NCBI GenBank assembly: GCA_965230755.1
Contig: CBDDLT010000012.1
Coordinates: 51,440 to 115,439, forward strand
From: DATFJT01 sp965230755
GTDB taxonomy: Bacteria > Bacteroidota > Bacteroidia > Chitinophagales > Saprospiraceae
Direction: 5' to 3'
Length of the DNA stretch: 64,000 nucleotides
The translations under genes were made by a program, and so were the position numbers. A model generated the notes under the pieces. The model ran no database searches, was not told the origin of the DNA, and worked only from the letters and a program-made list of their open reading frames with translations. Shown here piece after piece: positions 52,173-61,741 of this stretch. Each line of letters opens with the position of its first letter. Position 1 is the first letter of the stretch.

Positions 52173-52901
52173 TTAGCCCATCGTATGATATACATTCTGT
52201 ACATCATCGTCATCTTCTAGCTTTTCAATTAATTTATCGATATCAGCTTCCTGGTCTTCGGATAATTTTTTTGTGACTTGAGGAATTCTTTCAAAACCTG
52301 ACTCAACAATTTCTAATCCCTTCTCCTCTAACACACCCTGCAAAGAACCAAAGTTTTGGAATTCTCCGTATATCATAGCCAGGTTTCTATCTTCTCCTTC
52401 TTCCTTATCTTCAGCAAAAACCTCTTCAGCGCCGTAATCTATTAATTCGAACTCCAGTTCTTCGAGATCCAAATCGCCTACCACAATTTTGAAGTGGCAC
52501 TTTCTATCAAACATGAAGTCAACTGAGCCCGACTTTCCAAGACTTCCGTTACACTTGTTGAAGATAGCCCTTACGTTGGCCACAGTACGATTATTATTAT
52601 CGGTCGCTGTTTCTATTAAGAACGCAACACCGTGCGGACCATAACCCTCAAATACTGTTTCTTCATAATTGCCAGTGTTCTTATCACTTGCTTTTTTGAT
52701 CGCCCGTTCGATGTTGTCCTTGGGCATGTTGGCGGCCTTACAGTTCTGGATTACTGCTCTAAGCTTAGAATTCGTCTCAGGGTCGGGACCTCCCTCCTTT
52801 ACTGCTATTACAATCTCCTTTCCCAATCGTGTGAATGCTTTGGCCATTTTTGACCAGCGCTTCATCTTTCTTTCTTTTCTAAATTCGAATGCTCTTCCCA
52901 T
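52173..52901 (-). CDS. YebC/PmpR (TACO1) family protein
   Basis: 242 residues from the ATG at 52901, the family start MGRAFEFRKERKMKRWSKMAKAFTRLGKEI-type block; a longer frame to 52943 is unlikely. Domains II/III contain the conserved NMPKDNIERAIKKA, YEGYGPHGVA-like FEGYGPHGVAFLIE and NRTVANVRAIFNKCNGSLG. Members were annotated as DNA-binding regulators; evidence from TACO1 and YebC studies links the family to translation of proline-rich stretches. I cannot tell which role applies here. Confidence 0.93.
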   Translation of the reverse strand: MGRAFEFRKERKMKRWSKMAKAFTRLGKEIVIAVKEGGPDPETNSKLRAVIQNCKAANMPKDNIERAIKKASDKNTGNYEETVFEGYGPHGVAFLIETATDNNNRTVANVRAIFNKCNGSLGKSGSVDFMFDRKCHFKIVVGDLDLEELEFELIDYGAEEVFAEDKEEGEDRNLAMIYGEFQNFGSLQGVLEEKGLEIVESGFERIPQVTKKLSEDQEADIDKLIEKLEDDDDVQNVYHTMG

Positions 52902-52920
52902 GTCGAAAATTATTTGCTCG

Positions 52921-52928
52921 CAAAGGTA
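52921..52928 (-). promoter_or_regulatory. -7 box upstream of yebC-like gene
   Basis: Minus strand TACCTTTG matches TAnnTTTG and ends 19 bases before the ATG at 52901, the same short spacing as upstream of atpB and pheT. This supports the shorter start. Confidence 0.42.
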
Positions 52929-53065
52929 AAAAACGCTTTTCATTTATGCCTATGTTATTCACATAGTAAAACTTTAATCTAGGTCCATAAAAACTTATTT
53001 GGGCTGACATGCTCGACGTACTTGATCTTCATCCCGAAAAAACTGAATCTACTTTTGGGAAATAC

Positions 53066-54742
53066 TTATCTAACTAGAATTATCTTTTCAGCTTTCCTAT
53101 CAACTTGTGACTCCACAACCACAGTATATATACCCGCTGTTAATTGATCTGTATTTATTTTCTGTACCTCAGAATTTGGGCCAAAGCTTTTCTCTGAAAA
53201 TACCTTTCTTCCATCACTGGAAAATATTTCGATCCTTTTAATGGTCTCTGGACTTTCTATGGTAAAGGACCTATACGCCGGATTGGGAAAAATGTTGAAT
53301 TTAATTGGTTTGCTGATAGATTCTATAACTACGGTATCACTTACCTCACTCCTACAACCATAGTAATTACTTGCCCTTAGACTAACCTTATAGATTCCCA
53401 GGTCATTGTAGATTTTCACTGGGTTCATTTCCTCCGAATAACTTCCATCTCCAAATGACCATCGAATACTTGTTATTGAGTCTGTGGTAATTTCACTATA
53501 GAACAAAACGGTATCATTTCTTATTTCATAGGAAAAATCTAAACTCAATGGACTTCTTTTATCTATTTCTTCATACTCACTAGTGTAGGCATACTTATAA
53601 ACCCTAGAGTATTGTAGTCCTCCTGGCATACAAAATGGCAGTTCGAACCGATAAGGATCATAATTGCACCGGAGAAATAAAGAGTCCGGATCTTCAATGA
53701 GACCATGAACCTGCACGCAAGAGCTATCCTTTTCTTCTGGATAATCCCAAGCATATTGATTCACATAAATCCTATCATCAGGGCCTAATTGCAAGGAGTT
53801 AAAACCTCTTATCACATCAGATGTATCGCTATCGAATAATATTTTATGTTCATCCAGTAATAAATCATATTGAACCAGTAGCTCCTTACTTGTAGCATAA
53901 AGTCGACTATTATTCGGTGAGAGCTCGATGCTGTATGGGCTAAACTCGATATTATTATTAAGTTTCGTAGTTAAGGTATTACTCTGAACTATTTCCCCTA
54001 TATCCTGTCTAAATTGTAATAATTCGATAAAAGAACCGGAGTACGACTCACAGTAGGCAATAAAGTCGCCTGCCTTGGAAGCAGAAAAACTTCCCCTTCC
54101 CACTTGATTAATATAGTTACTGGTATAAAAACTAGAATGAAAAGGCTTTACCCCTTCATGATCAATACCATGAATCACATACTTGTTGCTGCTCAATTCG
54201 TGAGTGATCAGCCAGTACCCGCTCTTGTCATTAGGAACAGCAACCATTCCTTCAGCCATATTTTCAGCAATTAAGCGATTTTTTTCAATTACCGCACCTT
54301 GCCCATCGTTTTCATTCATATCAACCAGGGAATAAAAAAGATCCTTTTCATATTCAACACCGGGAATTTCGAAATTGGCTACATCGTTATAGATGATATA
54401 ATATTTATTACATTGACAAGGATGGGGTAGAATTAAGGTTCCTTGAGATGTTGAGTTACTTCCGAATATATTATCTCCATTTTCTATGATCTCTAAATCC
54501 GAATTGTAAATCGCTTCATGATTTGCAATGAGTACCAGCTCTCCTGTTTTTGGATCACAAATCACAGAGCCAGCTTCATAGATGCCAGCATTATTTCCTA
54601 CTGAATCGATACTAACATCTCGATCATTGAATTCCATCATGTAGCTCTTCCAGTATCCTCCGAGCCATATGTTGTACTCGTTTTGACAATACAAACAAAC
54701 GAAACCAATTTGAAAGACTAGTAAGAGTATGTTTTTCTTCAT
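53066..54742 (-). CDS. Secreted PKD-domain protein with T9SS sorting domain
   Basis: 558 residues from the ATG at 54742, directly before a signal peptide (NILLLVFQIGFVCLYCQ). Residues about 20-385 contain repeating beta strands resembling the propeller-like N-terminal part of gliding-motility-associated secreted proteins (YSIELSPNNSRLYATS, SLQLGPDDRIYVNQYAW). A PKD domain lies at about 400-480 (IRWSFGDGSYSEEMNPVKIY), followed by a T9SS type A sorting domain (FNIFPNPAYRSFTIE to KAEKIILVR). Probably exported to the surface; ligand unknown. Confidence 0.85.
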   Translation of the reverse strand: MKKNILLLVFQIGFVCLYCQNEYNIWLGGYWKSYMMEFNDRDVSIDSVGNNAGIYEAGSVICDPKTGELVLIANHEAIYNSDLEIIENGDNIFGSNSTSQGTLILPHPCQCNKYYIIYNDVANFEIPGVEYEKDLFYSLVDMNENDGQGAVIEKNRLIAENMAEGMVAVPNDKSGYWLITHELSSNKYVIHGIDHEGVKPFHSSFYTSNYINQVGRGSFSASKAGDFIAYCESYSGSFIELLQFRQDIGEIVQSNTLTTKLNNNIEFSPYSIELSPNNSRLYATSKELLVQYDLLLDEHKILFDSDTSDVIRGFNSLQLGPDDRIYVNQYAWDYPEEKDSSCVQVHGLIEDPDSLFLRCNYDPYRFELPFCMPGGLQYSRVYKYAYTSEYEEIDKRSPLSLDFSYEIRNDTVLFYSEITTDSITSIRWSFGDGSYSEEMNPVKIYNDLGIYKVSLRASNYYGCRSEVSDTVVIESISKPIKFNIFPNPAYRSFTIESPETIKRIEIFSSDGRKVFSEKSFGPNSEVQKINTDQLTAGIYTVVVESQVDRKAEKIILVR

Positions 54743-54930
54743 TACATCCGATTCATTTCCAGATGACAACGACATATGGGTACACCCTATTAAGAGATAC
54801 GGCAGTCATCTGCTTCCAATATTATAAATCGGATTTAACCAAAAATGCTGCACCACTTTTGCAAAAACAAATCATGGTTTTTATTAATCGAATAGAAATT
54901 ACTTCTCTAATGAAGCGAGCAATTAAATTC

Positions 54931-55857
54931 TTATTGATTTTTCATAAACTCCGGTAGGTTTCTCAGGGCAGCCAGCTCCTTATATTTTTCTCTTACCTCC
55001 GAAGCAGGGTATCCGAAATAGGTTTTGTGGCCTTCCAAATCCTTAGAAACTCCCGACTTAGCCAAGATGACGGCATGAGAACCAATTTTCAGACGTTGGG
55101 CTATACCTACCTGGCCATACATGGTAACATGATCACCGACGATCGTCTTACCACCGATTCCCACTTGAGCGGCAAATAGACAATGCTTTCCTACAACCAC
55201 TCCATGACCGATCTGCACCAAGCAATCTATTTTAGTGCCTTCACCAATAATGGTATCACCGCTTACTCCACGATTGATCGTCGATCCACTGCCTATATAT
55301 ACTCGAGATTCAAGGACTACCCGCCCAACTGATCTCCACTGGTGAAAACCATCTGCTTTTTTATTAAAGTAAAAAGCATCCGAACCGATAATGGCGGCCG
55401 GTTGAATATTAACCTCATCTCCAATGACGGTATCCTTGCCGATATATGCCCCGGCATGAATATGACAATTCTTTCCTATGACAACATTGGAAGCTATAAA
55501 AGCTCCTTTTTCTATTATAGTTCCCTCGCCTACCTTCAGATCTGAGGAAATAGCACTTTGCAAGGGAACTACGGGATTCATCTCTTTGGCCAATTGATTA
55601 TAGGCAAAGAAAGGCTCATCACAAATCAACAATGCCTTGCCTTCCGGAAACGGAACTTCTTTATCTATGATTATAGCAGAAGCTTTCGAATTGATGACTT
55701 TTTCATAGTATTTCTCATGATCTACAAAAACTACGTCCCCAGGTTCCACTTTGTGAATTTCATTAATTCCAGTAATCGAAAGTGTGGTATCACCCTTTAT
55801 TTCCGCTCCAATTCTAGCAGCGAGATCCTTAATGTCAACGGCTTTTTCAAATTTCAT
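54931..55857 (-). CDS. lpxD: UDP-3-O-acylglucosamine N-acyltransferase LpxD-like
   Basis: Left-handed beta-helix acyltransferase of lipid A synthesis, third step, cytoplasm. 308 residues, about 30 shorter than E. coli LpxD. The N-terminal uridine-binding domain (residues about 1-95) precedes the hexapeptide repeats with VIGSDAFYF, GSTINRGVSGDTIIG and the catalytic-type IDCLVQIGHGVVVG. The C-terminal helix is short (SEVREKYKELAALRNLPEFMKNQ-like end). Bacteroidota often carry two LpxD-like genes, and this could be the shorter paralogue, so exact acyl substrate is uncertain. 18 bp after polA, likely cotranscribed. Confidence 0.82.
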   Translation of the reverse strand: MKFEKAVDIKDLAARIGAEIKGDTTLSITGINEIHKVEPGDVVFVDHEKYYEKVINSKASAIIIDKEVPFPEGKALLICDEPFFAYNQLAKEMNPVVPLQSAISSDLKVGEGTIIEKGAFIASNVVIGKNCHIHAGAYIGKDTVIGDEVNIQPAAIIGSDAFYFNKKADGFHQWRSVGRVVLESRVYIGSGSTINRGVSGDTIIGEGTKIDCLVQIGHGVVVGKHCLFAAQVGIGGKTIVGDHVTMYGQVGIAQRLKIGSHAVILAKSGVSKDLEGHKTYFGYPASEVREKYKELAALRNLPEFMKNQ

Positions 55858-55875
55858 ACAATAAAATTACAAACT

Positions 55876-58668
55876 TTAATGTGCTTCTAACCAGTCTTCC
55901 CCTACTCCTACTTCAACGATAATAGGAACTTTAATTTCAGGCATTGCTGCCTGCATTTCTTCCTTTACCATTTTTGAAAACTGTTCTACTTCGTTCTTAG
56001 GAACGTCAAATACGAGTTCATCGTGTACTTGCATGATTAAAACTCCCTCAAGGCCATCTTGTTTAATTCTATCATCAACTCTTTTCATCGCAATTTTAAT
56101 CATATCGGCTGCCGTTCCCTGAATTGGTGTATTGATCGCGACTCTTTCCGCATTACTCCTTTCCAGACTACTTTTAGAATTGATATCCCGAAGGTCCCTC
56201 CTTCGTCCTTTCAAGGTTTGTACAAACCCTTGCTTCTGAGCAAACTCTACCATGTTTGTCATGTATTGTTTGATACCTTGATACTGTGCAAAATACTGGT
56301 TGATCAACTCTGTAGCCTCCTTTCTAGGTATATTTAGCTGACGACTTAGGTTTGTTGCTCCTGCTCCGTAAATAATACTGAAATTAACCGTCTTGGCATT
56401 TCTTCTTTGGTCTGCATTCACATCATCAATGGCAACATTATACACGCTTGCTGCTGTGGCGGTATGGATATCGACTCCCTCTCTAAATGCTTCAATCATC
56501 CTTTCATCTCCACTGATTGAGGCAATAACCCTCAATTCTATCTGAGAGTAATCTGCAGCAACAATAACATGGTCCTTATCTCTGGGAACAAAAGCCCTAC
56601 GTATTTTTCTTCCCTCCTTGGTTCGAATCGGAATATTTTGAATATTTGGGTTGTTCGAGCTCAATCTTCCCGTAGCCGCAAGAGCTTGATTGAAATTACT
56701 GTGTAATCTATCCGTTCTTTCATTGACCATGAGCGGAAGAGGATCGATATAAGTTCCCAGGAGTTTCTTGAGGCTTCGATGGGTCAGTATTTGATCAATG
56801 ATTTCATGATGAACCGATAGTTCAGTTAACTTCTCTTCTGAAGTACTGTATTGACCAGATTTCGTCTTTTTCCACCTATATGGTATTTCCAGCCGCCCAA
56901 AAAGTATCTCTCCCACCTGCTTGGGTGAAGCGATATTGAATCTGGAACCAGCCATTTCATAGATCTTCTTTTCAGAAATTACTATTTTCTCTTTGACCTC
57001 CACGGAATATTCCTTGAGGAATTCAACATCCAAATTGATTCCTTCATGCTCCATCTGAGCGAGTACTTTGATCAATGGCTCTTCCACTTCTAAATACAAA
57101 TTCCATAAACCCTCATTTTTCTGAAGTTGAGGAAGAAGTTTTTCGTACAATTGGTAAGTGATGTCCGCATCTTCTGAAGCATAGTCCACTATTTTCTCCA
57201 AAGGAACATCCCGCATACTCAATTGCGCCTGTTTGCTAGATTTTTTACCAATCAAAGTCTCAATAGAGACAGGAGAATAGCTCAAATAAGATTCCGCTAA
57301 GTAATCCATGTTGTGCCTCAATGATGGTTCCATCAAGTAATGAATGATCATGGTATCATAAATTCTACCCTTAACATCAATCCCATAATTGAGCATGATG
57401 ATCAAATCATACTTGAGATTCTGCCCTATTTTGGCAATCTCTGCATTATCCCATAGCGGATTGAATTTGTCGAGAAGTTTTTTGCATTCATTATAATCCT
57501 CCGGACAAGGCAGATAATAAGCCTTACCAGACTCTTTGGAGAAGGCTATTCCCACAAGATCCGCTTTGGTTGCATCGATATGGGTAGTTTCCGTATCAAA
57601 ACAAAAATGATCGCTCTTCGCAAACTCCTTAACAAATTCATCAATCTGCTGATCAGATTCCAACAGAATATATTCATGCGGCGTATTTCCAATATGATTC
57701 CCTGCCAGTTTCGGTATTTCCACTACCACATTCTCCTGTGGTTTTGACTTGGGGGGAAGGTCAAACAAGGTTGGGACAGGAGATTCTTCCTGTTTTTGTC
57801 CTAGTATATCTCTCTTTAGAGTTCGAAACTCCAAATCATTAAAAATCTCGTTTAACCGCTCCTTATCCAGGCCTCCTATCTTAAGCTTTTCCGGTTCGAA
57901 AGCAACATTACAATCCGTCTTAATGGTCGCCAAAAACTTGGACATCAGGGCTTCGTCTTTTTGTGTTTCGAGCTTTGTCTTCACACTTCCCTTCAACTCT
58001 TCGATATGGTCGTAGAGATTTTCGATGTTTTGATATTGCTTCAACAATTTTGCCGCCGTCTTCACTCCTATGCCCTTAACACCGGGAATATTATCGGAAG
58101 AATCCCCTTGCAATCCAAGCATATCTATTACCTGGCTTGGACTTGCAACGTCCCATTTTTCAAGAATTTCCGGAACACCCATAACATCGATTCCCTCCCC
58201 TTTACGGGAAGGTTTATACATCTTGATATTGTCGTTCACGAGCTGTCCGTAGTCCTTATCCGGAGTTACCATGAATACTTCATAACCTTCTTCCGAAGCT
58301 CTATTGGCTATCGTTCCTATGATATCATCCGCTTCCATCCCGGCTTCCTCGAGGATAGGAATATTAAAAGCCTCCAAGATGTTTCTGATATAGGGAATAG
58401 ACCATGTAATATCTTCCGGTTGTGCTTCTCTATTGGCTTTGTAATCTGGGTAGACCTCATGTCGAAAAGTAGGTTCGGGACGATCAAAAGCCACTGCAAG
58501 ATGGGTCGGTTGCTCTTTTTTCAGCAAATCCCATAAGGTTCTCGTAAAACCCGTAATGGCTGAAGTATTTTGACCTTTCGAATTGATCAATGGACGCGAT
58601 ATAAACGCAAAATGGGCCCTGTAGATGAGCGCAAATGCATCCAAAAGGAATAGTTTTTTATTCGACAT
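55876..58668 (-). CDS. polA: DNA polymerase I
   Basis: Repair and Okazaki-fragment polymerase, 930 residues from the ATG at 58668 (MSNKKLFLLDAFALIYRAHF). 5'-nuclease domain to about residue 290; 3'-5' exonuclease domain that looks intact, with FCFDTETTHID; polymerase motif A ADYSQIELRVIASI, motif B RRNAKTVNFSIIYG and motif C QVHDELVFDV. All functions look retained. Upstream of lpxD. Confidence 0.97.
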   Translation of the reverse strand: MSNKKLFLLDAFALIYRAHFAFISRPLINSKGQNTSAITGFTRTLWDLLKKEQPTHLAVAFDRPEPTFRHEVYPDYKANREAQPEDITWSIPYIRNILEAFNIPILEEAGMEADDIIGTIANRASEEGYEVFMVTPDKDYGQLVNDNIKMYKPSRKGEGIDVMGVPEILEKWDVASPSQVIDMLGLQGDSSDNIPGVKGIGVKTAAKLLKQYQNIENLYDHIEELKGSVKTKLETQKDEALMSKFLATIKTDCNVAFEPEKLKIGGLDKERLNEIFNDLEFRTLKRDILGQKQEESPVPTLFDLPPKSKPQENVVVEIPKLAGNHIGNTPHEYILLESDQQIDEFVKEFAKSDHFCFDTETTHIDATKADLVGIAFSKESGKAYYLPCPEDYNECKKLLDKFNPLWDNAEIAKIGQNLKYDLIIMLNYGIDVKGRIYDTMIIHYLMEPSLRHNMDYLAESYLSYSPVSIETLIGKKSSKQAQLSMRDVPLEKIVDYASEDADITYQLYEKLLPQLQKNEGLWNLYLEVEEPLIKVLAQMEHEGINLDVEFLKEYSVEVKEKIVISEKKIYEMAGSRFNIASPKQVGEILFGRLEIPYRWKKTKSGQYSTSEEKLTELSVHHEIIDQILTHRSLKKLLGTYIDPLPLMVNERTDRLHSNFNQALAATGRLSSNNPNIQNIPIRTKEGRKIRRAFVPRDKDHVIVAADYSQIELRVIASISGDERMIEAFREGVDIHTATAASVYNVAIDDVNADQRRNAKTVNFSIIYGAGATNLSRQLNIPRKEATELINQYFAQYQGIKQYMTNMVEFAQKQGFVQTLKGRRRDLRDINSKSSLERSNAERVAINTPIQGTAADMIKIAMKRVDDRIKQDGLEGVLIMQVHDELVFDVPKNEVEQFSKMVKEEMQAAMPEIKVPIIVEVGVGEDWLEAH

Positions 58669-58837
58669 CTGAGAATTGATTTTTAAGACTACCAAAGTAA
58701 TCTAAATATGGGAAAAATTGAGGCTTGCACTCCCTCAATCTGGAGAATATGGAAGAGTAAAACAAATAGATCCGTTTTGATCAACCCAGAAAAGTCAATG
58801 TGACAAGCGCGATAAAAAGAACGTCTTAGGTATGGTT

Positions 58838-58870
58838 TTTGATACCAAGTATTACAGATTACTATATTTG
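58838..58870 (+). promoter_or_regulatory. Promoter upstream of the DUF3078-like gene
   Basis: TTTG (58838-58841) and TATATTTG (58863-58870) match the Bacteroidota -33 and -7 boxes with a 21-base spacer. The -33 box sits in a small inverted repeat, GGTAT ... ATACC. The leader would be about 48 bases. Confidence 0.55.
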
Positions 58871-58924
58871 TTAATTGATTAATTACTGATTTTTATTTAC
58901 TTAAATCTAAAATGGCATAACGTA

Positions 58925-59875
58925 ATGAGAAGAATTACAACTACGATTACTCTGATTATTTTATTTCTTGGAAGCTCAATGGCACAAACATTAGAGGAGT
59001 TGCAAACAATGAAGGCAGATAAGGAAGCAGTTCTTTCCGAACATCAAGCGGCAGTGGACGCTCTTACAGCGGACATCTCATCCTTGGTGGATCAGATTAA
59101 CATGCTTTCAGGTTGGAGAACAGGTTTTGCAGGTATAGTAGGACTTACTTTATCAGAATCCAATAAATGGGCCGCTAATCCCAATCCAACAGCAAGCAGT
59201 ACAGGATTAAGCATAACAGCCAATGCTTTTGCCAATAGAAATCAACCTAAATGGTTTTGGAACAATAAACTACTGGTCAACAAGGCATGGCAAACCATCA
59301 ATATTAACGGAGAAGACGGAGGAGATCTTTTCGATAACGGGACCATTGATATTCTTAACTTTTCTTCCCTTTACGGATATAAGTTGACCAAAAACATAGC
59401 TATTTCCGCTTTGGGCGAGTTGAATACTTCAATTGAAAACTTTTTGGAACCAGGAACTATTGATCTTGGAGTTGGAGCTACTTGGACTCCTATTCCGAAT
59501 TTAGTTGTTGTGGTACATCCTCTGAATTACAGAATCACCTTCCCAACAGACGGAAATATTGATACCGAAGGTGCTCTAGGTGCGAAGCTAAGAGCGGACT
59601 ATGCACGAGATCTTATTTTAGCCGGTAAAGAGATCAGCTGGTCATCAACATTGACCGCATTTTTCCCATATGCAGATACGAAAATGATCGTTCAAGATGA
59701 GAATGGAGTTGATCAAGAAGCGGGTTTAGATGAATTTACTTGGTTGAATACAGTATCTTTTAACCTTTGGAAAGGTGTAGGAGTAGGGGCTACTTTAGGA
59801 TTTAGAAAAGCAGATTTCGAGGTGTATGATGAGATTCAAAACTTCTACTCTTTAGGCTTATCTTATACTTTATAA
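58925..59875 (+). CDS. DUF3078-like exported protein
   Basis: 316 residues. Signal peptide to about residue 20 (GSSMAQ), a short coiled-coil segment (about 22-60, heptads LEELQTMKADKEAVLSEH), then Trp-rich beta strands (GWRTGFAGIVGLTLSES, NQPKWFWNNKLLVNKAW, ISALGELNTSI) ending in an aromatic SLGLSYTL, the pattern of an outer-membrane beta-barrel. The DUF3078 assignment is by resemblance. Own promoter and terminator. Function unknown; outer-membrane location inferred. Confidence 0.78.
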   Translation: MRRITTTITLIILFLGSSMAQTLEELQTMKADKEAVLSEHQAAVDALTADISSLVDQINMLSGWRTGFAGIVGLTLSESNKWAANPNPTASSTGLSITANAFANRNQPKWFWNNKLLVNKAWQTININGEDGGDLFDNGTIDILNFSSLYGYKLTKNIAISALGELNTSIENFLEPGTIDLGVGATWTPIPNLVVVVHPLNYRITFPTDGNIDTEGALGAKLRADYARDLILAGKEISWSSTLTAFFPYADTKMIVQDENGVDQEAGLDEFTWLNTVSFNLWKGVGVGATLGFRKADFEVYDEIQNFYSLGLSYTL

Positions 59876-59897
59876 AAATATTTTTTTGACAATATGG

Positions 59898-59931
59898 AAG
59901 CCAAGTCTTGATATTAGGCTTGGCTTTTTTA
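59898..59931 (+). terminator. Rho-independent terminator
   Basis: AAGCCAAG (59898-59905) pairs with CTTGGCTT (59919-59926) over a 13-base loop, followed by a T run. It ends the DUF3078-like gene. The T run overlaps the stop codon of mvaD on the other strand, so the two convergent genes leave no gap. Confidence 0.8.
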
Positions 59932-60987
59932 TTTCCAAGAATTTAGAATTTCCGGACCATCACCTGCCTTATCCCAAATGATTCCCTGTTCTTCAGAGCA
60001 GTACTTTTTTAGGTTCGAATGTATAAATGATTCTACTTCACTATGATTGGAATTAGGATAGAGAATATGGACGTTTGGACCAGCATCGCAAGTAAAGGCC
60101 AGCGGTATTCCGGTGTCTTTTCTAAAGGACCATATTTCTTGAATAATACTTAAAGTTCCAGGCCTCAGTAAAACGAAATGCGGATCGCTACACATCATCA
60201 AGGCATGGAGCTGTAGAGCTTCAAATTCACACAAATTTATGAACTGCTCATAATCACCATTGGCTAAAACATGGACCAATTCCCCAATATTTTTGTGCGC
60301 CACCTGATACCTTCTGGCTGAGTAGGGATTGTTATCCATCAATCCGTGCCCCGCTGTACTCGAGACTTCTTTCTGACCAGCACTGACAATGAGAATAGCA
60401 TCTCTGTAATCCTTGAAATTCTCATGCACATCGACTACTGGAGTAGCATACAAATCTGACATCTCCTTTACCGCTTCGTTCTTTCCCCATCCTGCCCATT
60501 GTCCATAACTTGACCTGGAAGCACTTCCGGATCCAAGCCGACTTAAGAAGCTATGCTTTTTATAGAATTCTTTTCCCAATTCGTAGCCAGCCATTTTAAG
60601 AAGTGCAATGCTCAAGGCGCTCATGGCTGAAGCAGAAGAAGCGATCCCTGAAGAATGAGGAAAGCTATTCGAACTGGTAATTCTGAAATAATGATCGTTG
60701 AGATAAGGCAAGAACTGATTGATTCTGGAAAAGAATGTCTGAATCTTAGGTTCGAATTCCTTCTTTCGTTTCCCTTCAAAGATGACTTCAAAGCCCGGTG
60801 CTTTACGCTCAATTATTTCAACGCGGGTATTGGTTTTTGCTTCGCTCAAAGTGAGACTAATCGAAGGATTATTTGGAATTTGCACTCCGTGTTTACCCCA
60901 ATACTTGACCACAGCAATGTTGGAAGGAGCGGTTACTTCTACCGAAGAAAATACAAGTTCCTTTTTGTCAAAAGACAGATCATCCAT
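59929..60987 (-). CDS. mvaD: Diphosphomevalonate decarboxylase
   Basis: ATP-dependent GHMP-family enzyme that converts mevalonate diphosphate to isopentenyl diphosphate, the last step of the mevalonate pathway, cytoplasm. 352 residues from the ATG at 60987 (TTG at 60996 rejected). Signatures are APSNIAVVKYWGK at the start, the phosphate-binding FPHSSGIASSASAMSALSIAL, and the SRLGSGSASRSSYGQWAGW block. Shows that this organism uses the mevalonate route rather than the DXP isoprenoid route, at least in part. Other mva genes are not in the window. Confidence 0.95.
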   Translation of the reverse strand: MDDLSFDKKELVFSSVEVTAPSNIAVVKYWGKHGVQIPNNPSISLTLSEAKTNTRVEIIERKAPGFEVIFEGKRKKEFEPKIQTFFSRINQFLPYLNDHYFRITSSNSFPHSSGIASSASAMSALSIALLKMAGYELGKEFYKKHSFLSRLGSGSASRSSYGQWAGWGKNEAVKEMSDLYATPVVDVHENFKDYRDAILIVSAGQKEVSSTAGHGLMDNNPYSARRYQVAHKNIGELVHVLANGDYEQFINLCEFEALQLHALMMCSDPHFVLLRPGTLSIIQEIWSFRKDTGIPLAFTCDAGPNVHILYPNSNHSEVESFIHSNLKKYCSEEQGIIWDKAGDGPEILNSWK

Positions 60988-61033
60988 CAATACCAATAAA
61001 ATTTAAAGCAATACTTTGAGGGTATTCTACAGG

Positions 61034-61669
61034 TTATTTTGCGGTATACCCATAACTAATATCAAAATCATCCAATACCATATCCAATATTGGATCGTCG
61101 CCTCTAATGTAACCCTCTTTGAGGTCATAATCAAACATTGATCCAACGGTTTGCCAATACCTCGCCGAAACACCTCCTTTCCATTCTTTCAACAATTCGT
61201 ATAGTGGAGTATCCAGTTCCTTTTCTATCATATTAACCAGTATTCTCCCCTGAGTTTTTGTCAATCCCTTTAACTGATCAGTAAATTCTTCTTTTAACTC
61301 TTTCTGTAAACGTCTAACCTCCTTCTTCCTCTTCCGCTTTTTCAATCCATCGGTTGACTCCTCCAGTTCTCTAAAGATTCGAATAGCTTCTGTGGCATAA
61401 GGATATACAATGGTTGCATATCTTCTGTATTTATAGTATAACCTCCGCTCCTGATTATTCTTAAATGTTCTGGGCGCTGAAACACTAATGGCATCAAAAT
61501 AGCCATCCTCTGCCAATAAGATAGTATCATTATCTGTATAGATGACAGGAAGAATCATTCCATTAATGGTTACGGTTCCATGCTCTTCTATAATCTGTGC
61601 TTTTGTATTCGAATTCCAAAGCAATACAAGTATAAAAGATGCCAAACTCAATATTTTACTCCTGGTCAT
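61034..61669 (-). CDS. DUF4294-like exported protein
   Basis: 211 residues with a signal peptide (residues 1-24, NSNTKAQ end). The mature protein starts with a small beta domain, then a Lys/Arg/Glu-rich helical hairpin (TDGLKKRKRKKEVRRLQKEL), then a conserved C-terminal part with ILVNMIEKELDTPLYELLKEW, ARYWQTVGSMF and GDDPILDMVLDD. This fits the DUF4294 family of Bacteroidota; function unknown. Between mvaD and the amidohydrolases, same strand. Confidence 0.8.
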   Translation of the reverse strand: MTRSKILSLASFILVLLWNSNTKAQIIEEHGTVTINGMILPVIYTDNDTILLAEDGYFDAISVSAPRTFKNNQERRLYYKYRRYATIVYPYATEAIRIFRELEESTDGLKKRKRKKEVRRLQKELKEEFTDQLKGLTKTQGRILVNMIEKELDTPLYELLKEWKGGVSARYWQTVGSMFDYDLKEGYIRGDDPILDMVLDDFDISYGYTAK

Positions 61670-61741
61670 AGCATTATTTTACTAAGATTAACGCAATACG
61701 TTGGGTATAATATTCTTAAAAAAAGATTAAATCTACTTTTA

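Noticed and set aside
57961..58536. 191-codon plus-strand frame opposite polA
   Set aside because: Antisense shadow of the 5'-nuclease region with no recognisable motif.
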